From the NCBI GenBank assembly GCA_027422505.1, contig JAPQWV010000001.1, forward strand, positions 2,294,001-2,358,000: a stretch of 64,000 nt of DNA, written 5' to 3'. The notes under the pieces were generated by a model. That model had not been told where the DNA came from. It searched no databases and worked only from the letters and a program-made list of their open reading frames with translations. Position numbers and translations under genes: made by a program. Source of the stretch: Craterostigma plantagineum (taxonomy: Eukaryota; Streptophyta; Magnoliopsida; Lamiales; Linderniaceae). Shown here piece after piece: positions 1-13,627 of the stretch. Position 1 is the first letter of the stretch; each line of letters begins with the position of its first letter.

Positions 1-1273
1 AAAAATGTTACAATATTACAAAAACTAGGTCGTGCAATGATTTGGTCTCGAGCAAATAATAATATTCATAAGCCTAAAAAAACCCTAGTTCTTCTTCTTC
101 TTAGTTTCATTTTTATTGCAAGTGTTTCCTTTTTATTGTCTTCTTATTTATGGAGCAAGTTCATGGCACGTGACGCCAACATCACGTGCTTAGTAGAGTA
201 GATAGGATAAGTTATATACTGAATACATAAATTTAAATTTTATTTAAATTAATAGCTAGCTATATAGTTGAAATATATAAAAGAAAAGAAAGAAAAAGGG
301 CTATCTATGAACAATGTAATAAAGACGCTTTAAGAAGATGAGTGTGTGTGTGTGTGTTCTGTTTGCTTAACAGCCCAGTTTTTCGAGAGTTGCGAAAGTG
401 AGAATTTTGTACTGATAGATTTTTCTTACGTTTAGTCTTTTTATTTCACTTTATTGACATTAGATAGTATTTGCTACATCACTTTATTGACAATATTAAT
501 TTATTTATTGTATCGTATGGTTTTATTATCACATTTTTATAAATGTAGACTTGATGCTTCTCGATCTTTAATGGAAGGTCATAAAGTTCCATATTTCCTT
601 TTCTAAAATTCCTTTCAACGTTTTTAAAGAAGGAAACAGTAGTCAATTATTGATGTCTAAGTGAGGAACTGTTTTTTTTTTTTATTTATTTTTTGAAACA
701 CTGGCCATCTGTTTTTTCTTATTTTATTTTCTTTATCAAAGTGTTAGAAAATTGCTAAAATACTGTTAAACTTATTGCTTAATTAAGTTGATTATTAATT
801 TATTACCTATCCAATCAATTGAGACATTATTGAGTAATCATAGTGAAGCTCGTGCAAGTACGCTTTGGTATTTATCCACATATCATCCGTACGCTTTACA
901 TCTGTATGGAATATCATACATGCAGAAAAAGGAAATAAAAAGAAAAATAAATTTCAACTAATTCCATGCTATGTATTTATTTATTTTCCTTTTTAAGATT
1001 CACCTGATTTTCTTTTCCTCTTTTCTTTTTATCAAAATTGTTCCACTTATTTTTATCACTCCTATATTTTCATGGGCTTTCGAATTTATGGCTCATTAGC
1101 CCATTAACGATACAGAAACCCACAAATGGAGATGTAATTATATATTTGATGTTCAAAAACCTGCATTTCCATAATTTCGGCTTAGAATCGCGAAATCAAT
1201 ACATTAGAAAATAATTTGTTTTTCTGTTGGATGGACATAAATTATCAAATCAACTATTTTTTTTTTTTTTTTT
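1..1273. other. AT-rich intergenic DNA, no gene seen
   Basis: Homopolymer-rich, AT-rich sequence with a short (GT)n tract near 338-354. I found no open frame with recognisable protein content and no RNA gene. Any open frames here are short and low in complexity. Confidence 0.7.
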
Positions 1274-1953
1274 CGGCCGCCTCCGTCTCCAACACTAGCA
1301 GTCTTCCTCCTCCCCCTCCTCCCTTAGCGGAGGTTTGGGGGAGCTCCCTTTTTCTTCTTTGTTCTCTGTTTTTAGTTTTAAAAAATCAAATAATTGTGGG
1401 TGTCACCACCACCGCCTCCCAGTGCTCGCTGGCCGCACCACCTCCCAGATCTCGCCGGCTGCCACCACCATCTAAGGCTTGGTGCTCGAGAATGCGTCTT
1501 GTCCAGGGAGGTGCTGTGAAGGGGCAAAAAGGTCCGAGCATGGGGCTCCCGCGATGGTGTTGCCCTCGGGTGATGGTTCGGTTGTCAACGCCAAGTCGCC
1601 ATGTCTCCTGCGCACCATCTGGCGTCACCCCTTCTTCCGCCCGGCCAGTTTGGTCGTGGCGTGTTTCTCCTCGGGGGAGTTTCTCCTTTATGGAGTTTCT
1701 TCCCTTTGTAGGTGTTTCTCTCCCCTTTGTGGGAGCCTTTCCCTCCCCTTGTGGGAGCGTTTCTTCTCCCCTAGTGGGAGTTCCCTTCGGGGCTTCTTTT
1801 CCCTTTTGGGACTTGAGAACGGACATTGTGCTATCACCGGTATTTTACGCAATAGAAATGATCGAATATGTTGTAATATTTTGATTATTTGCTCTGTTGT
1901 AATTTTTGTCCATTTGGATGCTTGAAATGATATCCTCCTTTCAAAAAAAAAAA
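1274..1953 (+). mobile_element. Possible retroposed element with A-tail
   Basis: A GC-rich block starts abruptly after a run of 17 T (1257-1273) and ends in 11 A (1943-1953). The left flank (TA followed by T-run, 1255-1273) resembles the right flank (TA followed by 13 T, 1954-1968), so a T-rich target-site duplication is possible. The interior has a degenerate minisatellite at about 1670-1800 built on CCCCTTGTGGGAG-like units. Open frames on both strands across this block are compositional and resemble no family I know. A terminal A-tail with flanking repeats suggests a SINE- or LINE-derived insertion, but no reverse transcriptase is present and the duplication is low-complexity. Confidence 0.35.
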
Positions 1954-2925
1954 TATTTTTTTTTTTTTGAAAGAAGCATTTGTAATGTAATTAATTAAAG
2001 ATCAACTGGGGTAATAGTATATTACCAACAATATGGTGGACAATATTTCTGAATCACCCAATGCAATCAGGGGTGTTCATTCCGTAATAACCGAACCGAA
2101 CGAATCGCGGTTCGAGAATTCATAAACTGAAAACCGAACCGAAACAATTCGGTTTCGGTTTTTACCGAATTTTTTTTGGTTCGGTTCGGTTAACAGACCA
2201 AAAAACTGAATTTTAACAAAAAAAATAATAATATTAATATGATTTAAATTATAAATTTTTATTATCATATATTTATTTGTATAGAATTTTTATTTACCCC
2301 ATATTTTCCATATTTTATTAAATATATTAATTTTACATATATTATCATATATATATTGTATAAAATTTTCATTACCTAATATTTTCCATTTTTTAAAATA
2401 TAGTGGATATATTATTAAATATTAAATAAGACATTAAAGTTTATATAATAATATATATATGTATTAAAAATTTTAAAAAAAATCGGTTATTCGGTTCGGT
2501 TCGGTTTACCGAGGTAAAAAACCGAACCGAACCAAATTTTTTTCGGTTATCAAAATACAAACCGAAAACCGAACGGGAACTTTTCGGTTCGGTATTCGGT
2601 AAGAACGAGTTCGGTCAGTTAAGTGACATTTGAACAATGTTGCAAAACTCGCTAGGCGCTGGTCGGGCGCCCGGTAGGGGTCTAGCGCCTAGGCGGCCTA
2701 GGCAGGGAGTAGGCGGTTTCTAGGCGGAGTCGGTATACTTATTTTGGCATTTTTAATAAAATAAACCAAAAAAAATTAAGCATTAACGGAATAAACCTTT
2801 GAATAAAATCATTAATAAAACAACGATCTTCGTAAGAAATTTATACGAGTTAGTAACTCGTACTTTTACGAAACGAGTTACGACACTGTGGCTCGCTGAC
2901 CTGACGTGGCACATATTTGACTATG

Positions 2926-3166
2926 TAACTCGTATAAAATTAATACGAGTTACGGGCGTGGCCGACAAACCCTGCATGCCCATGTCTATAATGGAAATAA
3001 CTCGTATAAAATTGATACGAGTTATATTCGTGGCTGACAAACCCTGCATGCCCATATGTATAATGGACATAACTCGTATTAAATTCATACGAGTTACGGG
3101 CGTGGCCGACCAACGCTCATGCCCATGCAAAAAATGGAGTAACTCGTGCTTGATTGCTACGAGTTA
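2926..3166. repeat. Four palindromes at about 72 bp spacing, subterminal in the MULE
   Basis: Near-perfect 27 bp palindromes whose arms are TAACTCGTA and TACGAGTTA occur at 2926-2952, 2998-3024, 3070-3096 and 3140-3166. They are separated by a repeated spacer containing GGCGTGGCCGAC and CCTGCATGCCCAT. The same half-sites recur inverted near the right end (8985-9110). They lie just upstream of the transposase TATA box. Subterminal repeated motifs in MULEs commonly bind transposase; that role is inferred here. Confidence 0.7.
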
Positions 3167-3172
3167 TTTCTC

Positions 3173-3180
3173 TATATAAA
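3173..3180 (+). promoter_or_regulatory. TATA box of MULE transposase
   Basis: TATATAAA lies 72 bp upstream of the first transposase ATG at 3245 and directly after the last palindrome. Spacing and context fit a plant core promoter driving the transposase pseudogene. Confidence 0.5.
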
Positions 3181-3244
3181 CCGCCTTCGATTTTAATGAC
3201 CGTAGCACAAAAAACCCTTTAGATTTTTAAAACATAACAAAAAA

Positions 3245-5806
3245 ATGGTGTCTAGTCGTGTACAAGTCATAGTATATTTCGGCGGTGAAATAATTCAATC
3301 ATCCGATTCTGTCGTCAATTATAGTATCCGTCCTATTGCGTATAGGCGAATTCATCGCAACACCATTTTTTCTGAGATTATGTAATTGTTGTTCGAAATT
3401 ACGGGTGCTGATAGCAGTCGTTTTTCGCTAGTTGTCCAGGCCAAAAATGAATTCTTTCAACATCACCGCACCTTTCATCAGTTATTGCGAATCTCCGACG
3501 ACAATGATTTACAATTTTTCATCCATCCCGATTCGGAGAACAATTGTGTTGAAGTCTTTGTTGAAATAATTGAAAATTCAAGTTTTGATTTGAACGAAGA
3601 GCCTCATCGAAATTTTGAAGTTGGTTCTTCGAGTCATACTTATTCAGATTTTCCCAACATTGGCTCAGTTACAGCAGGGTTAAGCAATGTTTCCCTGGAG
3701 ATGCCCACGCTTGATTTACCACCATTCAATATGCCGGCCGTGTCAGAACCCGAGCCAGATTTCGTGCCTGAACCAGAGGAAGACGTTGATGTTAGTGATT
3801 CGGAAGCGGACGATGAGGATCCACTTTTGTCTGAGCTACCTGATCCCAACGAGGACGACGAGAACGACGACGACGACGTGCCAGATGATACCACTCCGCT
3901 GGACTCTGCTGGTCCAACGTTGTTTCAGTCCGTTCCATTTTTCCAAACGTACCAAATGCCACCTCCTGGTGGAGACGACTACGGTGGTTACGGGGACTTT
4001 TACGACAGAGAAAATCCTACGTTTTGTCGAGGTATGATTTTTCAAACTAAGAAACACTTACAACGTGCCGTCGACGATTTTTCAATCAGGGTTGCTAGAC
4101 GCGAGTATCACGTCAACGAGAGCAGCAATACACGTTGGAGTGTCCAATGTAATCACACGACGGAGTGCCCGTGGAGACTGAGGGCATCTTTCAAGCCAAA
4201 GAAGGGTTACTGGTCTGTTACCAAATTTGAAGGACCACACACTTGCTATATGACTGAGTTGTCGACGACACACCGTAATATCTCTCGAAATTTTATTGCT
4301 GATATGTTGGTTGGAACCGTGAAAGTCGATCCGCAGTTCCTACCCAAAAATGTCCAACAACTCGTGAAAGATAGATATGGCTATGATATCTCATATATTC
4401 AAGCTTGGCATGGTTTGAAAAGAGCTATGGAAAATGTTTACGGTACGTGGGAGGAGTCTGTTACCAAACTCCCATCATTTATGAAGGCGTTGCAACACTA
4501 CAACCCAGGGACAATCGTAAGGTGGCTCCATCTGGAGACGGGGAGACCTGGACATTTCGTACTCGGGTATGTCTTTTGGGCCTTTAAACCGAGCATCGAT
4601 GGCTTCAAACATTGTCGCAAGGTTGTTTGTGTCGATGGTACGCATTTATACTCCAAATATAGACACAAATTGTTGATTGCTACGTCGCTGGACGCCAACC
4701 AAAACGTCTTTCCCCTGGCGTTTGCCATTGTCACGAACGAAAGTACACACTCATGGACATGGTTCTTAGATCATTTGAACACATATGTTCTAGAGAATCA
4801 TTCGGTTTGCCTTATTTCGGATCGTCACAAAGGTATTTAATCTTATTAATGTAATTTACTCGGTATTTTTGTCAAATAAGTGACTATTTCTGGCGTATAT
4901 GGTTTGTACAGGTCTCACGGGAGCTGTAGAAGGAACTGAATTCTTTCGTCCACCAAATGGAGTGCATCGGTTCTGTCTTCGTCATGTAAAGTCAAACTTC
5001 TACAAAAAATTCAAGGATCAATAATTGAAGGATCTATGTCATAGAGCCGGTACTGCGCCAACATTGGATGAATTCGATCGCATTATGGCTCAGATTGCGC
5101 AAATTAATAAACGAGCGAAGCCTTGGTTAGAAAAAGTAGGAGTCCAACAATGGACGCTCGCACACGACGGCGGTTATCGATGCGGTGTGATGACGACTAA
5201 TATTTCAGAAGGGCTGAACGGGGTATTGAAAGGTGCTCGAATGCTACCCGCAAGAGCAATCGTCGATTTCACTTTTCACAGGTGCGTACAGTATTTTCGT
5301 GATCGCTTTCAAGAAGCATCATCCCTAATGGCGAATAATGAAACGAATTGGTCACGTTATGCGACGAGATTGTTTCAAAGTGGGACGGCAGAATCTTGGA
5401 TCACGTTGTATACCGCTTTGATGTCCGACAACATACAGCAGAAGTCATAACTTCTGGAATTCATCAGCGCACATATGTGGTTAGGATCAATGAACGAACA
5501 TGCACGTGTGGAAATTGGAGTAAGTATAACATCCCACGTTCTCACGCACAAGCGGCTTGTCGTCAATGGCAAATTCACTCCGGTAATTTAGTGGCGCAAT
5601 ATTACAGTAAGCTGGAGTATTACAAGACATATGAAGGTACCTTCGAACCATTGCACGATGAAAGTTATTGGACCCCCGAAGATTGGACTCTTATTCATAA
5701 CGAATCTCGTCGAGAGAGAACTGGTCCCGGAAGATATAGTCGAAATCGCATCAGGAATGAGATGGACATGGGTGAAACTCGTGCTAGACAACGCGGACGG
5801 CGTTGA
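3245..5806 (+). pseudogene. MuDR-type transposase (broken)
   Basis: The ATG at 3245 follows the TATA box at 3173. The reading is interrupted by an in-frame TAA at 3383-3385 (codon 47), a second TAA at 5022-5024, and a one-base phase change near 5390-5405. An intron at 4833-4911 (GT-AG) joins the two main exons. The protein shows an acidic N-terminal region, a MuDR DNA-binding domain (about 4015-4260), the MULE transposase core with VDGTHL and ISDRH aspartate motifs and a C-x2-H motif (HRFCLRH), and a C-terminal SWIM-like finger. In the finger the third cysteine is replaced by arginine (IPRSH where IPCSH or IPCPH is usual). With two stops and a frameshift, no functional transposase can be made from this copy. 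Confidence 0.9.
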
Positions 5807-6163
5807 AAATAATAATGAATATTGTCTCACCAGTTTGATCTTATGCATATAGTGTGGTTTGCAAAATTGGTTTCTTAATCGTAAATAAAATAATAATACT
5901 AATAATAATTATAATAATAATAATAAATAGATAATAATAATTAATAATAAATACATAGAAAGATAATAAAAAATGTGATAATAATAAAAAATATAAGTAA
6001 TAGATAAAAAACATTAATAAATACTCATAAATAATAATAACAAATATAATAACAATAAAAATAATCATTATAGTCATTAAAAAAGAAAATTTGATTCGAA
6101 TGTGTTTAATAGTTATTACATAAATAAGGGAAAAAACATAATCGATCTTTTCACATAATCGCT
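5807..6163. repeat. (AAT)n-rich spacer between transposase and PMD gene
   Basis: Dominated by an imperfect AAT/ATA microsatellite at 5880-6070. It separates the 3' ends of two convergent genes and probably contains both 3' untranslated regions. No coding content is seen. Confidence 0.6.
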
Positions 6164-8332
6164 CTATCGGCCATGATGAGCCAAATGACCGCCGGTCCCA
6201 CAACGAGCTGGCCTACGTACTCTACTTCCTCGACGGATACCTTGCTCCGCATCATCCGCCGGACTTCGAGATCGTCGTGGTCGTGTTGAAGGTGTCGTAA
6301 ACGCCTAAAATGTGATAACCAAATTTTAATTTTAGTAAATAACTTAAGGGCTTCAAATTTAAATTAATTTAATATACCTGATGGTCCATATACTCCGGCT
6401 GTGATTCGTCTTGGGGTGCAGATGACAGGATTGGCTGTGAGTTGTGTTGGGCTGCGGATGACTGGAAGACAGGCGAAAGATCGTCAAAGAAGGACGGGTT
6501 AACAGGTTCGTGTACCTGAGATGTTCCCGCATGATGTACGTGAGATGGCGCGGTCTCATGTACGTGAGATGGTCTGGCCTGACTACTCCATTGAATTTGG
6601 CGTCGCGAGATGAACAGGTTATCCATCTGCTCCAGTAAATGGATCGACTCGTCATAATTGCCGCTCCTCGCGTAACCTAAGCTGTCGTGAACGCCGCGTT
6701 CCTGAAAATGAGAAATTATGTCATTTGATGTATTAAATAAATAACATTAATAAATAAATTAAACTTACGATGCTCGACAAAAAAACCGCATCTCCCATCT
6801 GAAAGCCCCGTGACATCTGCGCCGCATGTGGAGATATATAGAGGCGAGTGATTCGATGATACCAGCTGTAATATCCATCCTCCACCGACACGAGTGCAGT
6901 CGTGGGAGGACCGTTAACGACGTTCTCCTCTCGATCCTCCCATAACCCAATCCACCCTGCATGGTGCGTTCTCCAATCCATCCCCGACCGCTGTCGACGC
7001 TCGTACGTATGGAGATTGGTATCTCGATAAGGCGGTGTAGGGGGAATCCCTTGGATGATTCCAAACTGTCGAAGGACTCGTTCGGGGTAGTGCCACTCCA
7101 CGATATTGAAGAAGATGAGGGGACACCTCGATCGACACGCGATCGGTAAGCACTCGGGAGGAAGTGCGACAATCTCCGGCAGCGTCATGTTGTACGGCTC
7201 CCATACAAATTGATGCGCCCGCAGGCGATCAAGGCACTCGCGGATGGTGCGTAAATTCGAATTTGTCGACGTAGTGTGATTGTATAACGCGTTCCACCTG
7301 TCATATATATTTACACAACATTTATAAATGTAACAAGGAAAAAAAATTAAAAACGTCATGAACAACCATACCTCGCTGCATGTGGCGGGATCGGTAAGAC
7401 TATATCGTCGACTATAGTGGGCTCCATGGAGATACGATGAAGCATTTGAACTGGCTGAAATGGCAGGATCCTCACATATGCCCATGCCTAAAAAATCACA
7501 TGTTATAAATATATTTTAAAAGTAACTACAAAATTAATAGAAGTTTCAATATAATTACCTGCAACAGTCGTAGGGGTCCGCCTATATTAAGCTTTGTCGG
7601 CTCGCATGCCGAGCAAAGCTCTCTGTACAAGAACGCTAGGACCGCACTACCCCAACTAAACGTGGCGACCTCATCAATATCCTCCAACAGCTGAAGGTAG
7701 GTCAACGATACGGTGCTCGCGCTACAGTCAGGGAACATCACCGCACCAAAGATCAGCATCGCGTAACCCCGTGCTGAACACTCAACCTCTTCCTCGTCAC
7801 TATCATCCGAAATCGGATGGGCCAACAACCAACTCGCTAACGACTTCATCGAAAGCGACGACCCCTTAATTTTCTCAGCGGGTGGTCTAAAACCTAGCAA
7901 CCGCTCGCACTCGTCCATCCACTGCAGGACCGTCCTTGTTTGGATCCCACCGGAGACACAACTACCCTCTACAGGTAAACCCCACAAAATTCCTACGTCC
8001 TGTAATGTAACGGTCGCCTCCCCGACATAAAAATGAAATGTATGTGTCTCCTTTCTCCAACGCTCTACCAATGCTGTAATCAAATGAGGGTCAACCCTCT
8101 GCGACATACAGCTATAGACGCTGTATAGACCCATATCGTTCAACTTATCTAATAAGCGACCGTGTAGAATATTTGGTGCGTCTCTCGTACCCCACACAAC
8201 ATTTTCTAAAGACCTAATCTTAATAGTCCTATCGATCGCACCCGCATCTAACAATAAATCTTTACTACGGTGATTTGACTGCATCGTCAACACCGAACTA
8301 TCGAAAGGCCCATAATAAGAATCTAAATCCAT
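6164..8332 (-). CDS. Plant mobile domain protein (MAIN/MAIL-like) inside a MULE
   Basis: Five exons read in phase: 8332-7559, 7487-7372, 7297-6769, 6701-6378 and 6304-6164, encoding 627 aa with no internal stop. Exons 1-3 form a plant mobile domain (aminotransferase-like, PMD), recognised from segments such as LQDVGILWGLPVEG, MSQRVDPHL and the CRSRCPLIFFNIVEWHYPERVLRQFG region. The C-terminus (exons 4-5) is a low-complexity tail rich in Ser, Pro, His and Arg. PMD genes occur both as host genes (MAIN, MAIL1, needed for silencing and meristem maintenance) and as passengers of MULE and Gypsy elements. This copy lies inside MULE termini, tail to tail with the transposase, so it is a transposon passenger. 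Its intact frame contrasts with the degraded transposase. Biochemical function is unknown. Confidence 0.85.
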
Positions 8333-8454
8333 CTACAGTTAAAAAAACGAGTATAATAAATCAATCAGTTTTTCTATTGTAAAAATATCGACGATAAAAT
8401 AAAATACTTCGTAAAATAAAAAAAAAAAATTATAACGAATAACGAGATCGCTCA

Positions 8455-8975
8455 CCGAATCGTGCGTAGACCGTCACGGGGGTCGAGGCGGCGGGTTACG
8501 AGGCGGGTCGTCGAGGAGGGCGGGCTGGCAACGGGTTGAGACGGCGGCTCGTCGAGGCGGGGCGGCAGGACGCGGCTGGCGGCGTGCGTCGGCGGCGGCG
8601 GCGGGACGCGGCTGGCGGCGCCGGGTCGTGGGGGGCTGCGGCGGGACCTCGTCGAGGCGGGACGGCGGTTCACGGGGCAGCTGCTCGAGGCGGAGGACCT
8701 CGTCGAGCCGGGGCGGCATCGGGCAGCAACGTCGACGGCGGCGGGCGGCGGGCAGCAACGTCGACGGCGGCGGGCGGCGGAGAAAAGCAGGTCGTGGCGA
8801 CGGGGTGACGAGGCGGGGTGACGAGGCGGGCCGGCGTGTCGCGGAGGGGGGCTGGTCGGCGGCGGCGGGCGGCAGGTCCTTGAGGTTCGGCAGCTTCTTC
8901 AACCTTCGGCGGCGGCTTCTTCAAGCTTCTTCGTCTTCGTCTGTTCGTATCGCCGCGCCGCTAGGGTTCGTTTAA
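8455..8975. other. CpG-dense GC-rich block upstream of PMD gene
   Basis: About 500 bp of CGGCGG/GAGGCGG-type sequence lie between the PMD start and the right MULE terminus, contrasting sharply with AT-rich surroundings. Open frames exist on both strands but are Arg/Pro/Gly-rich and look compositional. It could be the PMD gene 5' leader or promoter, or a captured host fragment. The sequence does not decide between these. Confidence 0.5.
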
Positions 8976-9740
8976 ATCAAATCTAATTCGTATGAATTTT
9001 ATACGAGTTACGTTTATAACTCGTATAAAATTAATACGATTTATGTCACGTGTAGTTCGACTGGAAACTTTCCAGCTGGACAGGTAACTCGTAAAATATT
9101 TATACGAAGTTCGCTATTTTATTTATACTTTGCATTATGTGTTTATTTCGTTAATGTTTATTTTTTTTGGTTTATTTTATTAAAAATACCACTTATTTTT
9201 CATTCTTTTTATTATGTATATCATTTATACAAATATTGATCCAAATTTATCAAAAATTTTAGGCCCGTTATAATAATCTAGGCTCGTTATTGTAACTATT
9301 TTGTATTTGATATTAATTAAAATTGTGTTGCACTTTATAATTGTTATTTAATAAATTTTTTACCATTATATTAGACCAATAAAAGACAAGGCACAATAAA
9401 ACTAAGCACATCGTTAAACCCTAATTTTTTCCTTGTCACCTCAAGTCATTGTCTTCGTCCCATCTCAGCTAAGAACGACCAGAACCCATATCATCTTCAT
9501 CTTCTCTAGGTAAGAAAAAAAAATCCAGAAAATGGAACATCACAGGCGCCGAGACGGGCGATAGGCGGACTAAAAACTCGGGAAACTCGACGACTATGCG
9601 GCCTCGACGCCACGTAGGCGGCTCCGGCGCCCAGAAGGGCCGATTAGGAGGTTCTCGCCTCGGCCCAGGCCTGCCGAGCGACTAGGCGGCCGCCTAGAGC
9701 GAGTTTTGCAACAATGCATTTGAACACTCATCAATGCAAT

Positions 9741-10432
9741 GTTGTAGAACTAGAAATTCAATGTGCTGTCGACTATAATAGTATTTATTCTTTGAAAAAT
9801 AGAGTCAAAGTCTGTCATACAATAAGAAAATGAAAAAAAAGGAAAACATAAAATATTACCATAGTCAAAGTACAAAATCATTTTAACTCTGATTTCAATC
9901 TAGTACCAAACCAACCACTTCTTGTTCTTGACCGACACTTTAGTAGCTTCTAATTTACCGCATGACGTCATAAATAAATATATCGACATTTTTGTATTAT
10001 TAAATCAACATCTCTCTCTAACACAACAACTTTCACGTTATTATCTCATAAGCAAACGAAATCTAAACCCTTATTAAACCAAAATCTAAATAAAAATTCC
10101 ACCAGTATGACAGCTAAGTCTCTTCATTGTACAGTCTTTCACTTGCCAGTTCATCAAGCTAAGCACGCATTACCTTACCATTATATAATATAATTATTAT
10201 TAATCTTTCTTTCTTTTCATCCTATGATCGAATCCGACCCAAAAATCAAGAAGCTGAGAACTGTTTGTTTTCATGTGCTTTTAACCTTTTTAGCTTCAGA
10301 CCCATCCTCGTAATCCTCGCAAAGAACTCTGTCATTACTTCCTATTTTCTAATCGAAGAAGGGAAACTTCCCAGGTTTTTGGGCTGTAGTAAGTTTTGCT
10401 CCTCTTCTTTGACTTAGGTGAGAACTGTATTG
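9741..10432 (+). other. Upstream region of NDR kinase gene
   Basis: Unique AT-rich sequence between the transposon nest and the kinase start codon. It should hold the kinase promoter and 5' leader. A pyrimidine-rich stretch at 10200-10220 and a possible leader after 10250 are visible. No gene is seen. Confidence 0.5.
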
Positions 10433-13224
<2,792 letters not shown>

Positions 13225-13627
13225 TCGACGGCTGAGTTCCGATTTCTTGAAAAATTTCTTATCTATACGATTAATTGATAAAAGTTTTGGTCTTTTCATT
13301 CATAAATTAAAATTTCCCTTTTTCGTCATTTGTTTGTATAGCCAAATAAAATCATATAAGTTGTTGCAATTTCTGTATTTTCATGAATTTCTGGAAAAAT
13401 GAGAAGTTCAAAGATAGATTGTAGTTTTTAAAATGTATTAGAAATGGCTAAATTGAAAATGTCTAACCAAAAACAAGTTAGCCCCTTTAATATTCAAATA
13501 TTGCAATTGTTGCCTTGAATTAGGTGAGTAATGCTAATCCAATCCCCACACCACACCTACCAAATTTATACCCAACCTCCACGTCACCTCCTTCATCATC
13601 ATCAATATGACATGATTCAATTCAAAC
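13225..13627. other. 3' region of NDR kinase gene and spacer
   Basis: The kinase 3' untranslated region probably ends near 13320-13440, where AATAAA-like and TGT-rich sequence occurs. The remaining spacer up to the MULE terminus at 13628 shows no gene. Confidence 0.5.

Larger units (their letters stand above)
2737..9199. mobile_element. Inner MULE carrying a transposase and a plant-mobile-domain gene
   Basis: The element is 2746-9190 (6,445 bp) between perfect 9 bp repeats ACTTATTTT (2737-2745 and 9191-9199). Its terminal inverted repeats start GGCATTTTTAATAAAATAAA on the left and GGTATTTTTAATAAAATAAA on the right, and similarity extends roughly 100 bp inward. It carries a MuDR-type transposase pseudogene on the plus strand (3245-5806) and an intact PMD gene on the minus strand (8332-6164), arranged tail to tail. 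A GC-rich block (8455-8975) and subterminal palindromes (2926-3166 and 8985-9110) complete it. Confidence 0.85.
2627..9725. mobile_element. Outer non-autonomous MULE with GC-rich termini
   Basis: The element runs 2636-9716 and is flanked by the 9 bp direct repeat CATTTGAAC (2627-2635 and 9717-9725), as expected for Mutator-like elements. Both ends carry GTTGCAAAACTCGCT in inverted orientation, followed by CTAGGCG-type GC-rich repeats. Without the inner MULE it is only about 110 bp on the left plus 517 bp on the right. The right part (9400-9530) contains an AAACCCTAA leader-like tract and a possible splice donor (CTAG before GTAAGA), so it may include a captured piece of a host 5' region. That last point is inference. 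Confidence 0.75.
2060..9740. mobile_element. hAT-like non-autonomous element, split by a nested MULE
   Basis: The element proper is 2068-9732. It is flanked by a perfect 8 bp direct repeat, AATGCAAT (2060-2067 and 9733-9740), the duplication length of hAT transposons. Its left end begins CAGGGGTGTTCA and its right end, read inverted, begins GATGAGTGTTCA (9 of 12 match). The interior (2090-2200 and 2480-2610) is dominated by CGGTTCGG motifs in both orientations, which would fold into a hairpin. Removing the inserted MULE and one copy of its duplication leaves about 575 bp with no coding sequence, so it is a MITE-like derivative. Confidence 0.75.

Noticed and set aside
1216..1925. Overlapping 146-222 aa frames as a novel gene
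   Set aside because: Frames are open on both strands because of GC-rich repeats, and no conserved domain or plausible splice structure is seen.
2077..2610. Tandem CGGTTCGG stretches as a possible satellite
   Set aside because: They occur in inverted arrangement within clear hAT-like boundaries and are better explained as the element interior.
5880..6070. AAT-rich tract as a CRISPR-like or regularly spaced array
   Set aside because: A simple trinucleotide microsatellite without spacers, in a plant nuclear context.
8452..8975. Arg/Pro-rich open frames on both strands in the GC-rich block
   Set aside because: No start context, no family resemblance, and the same repeat words read in every frame, so they are compositional.
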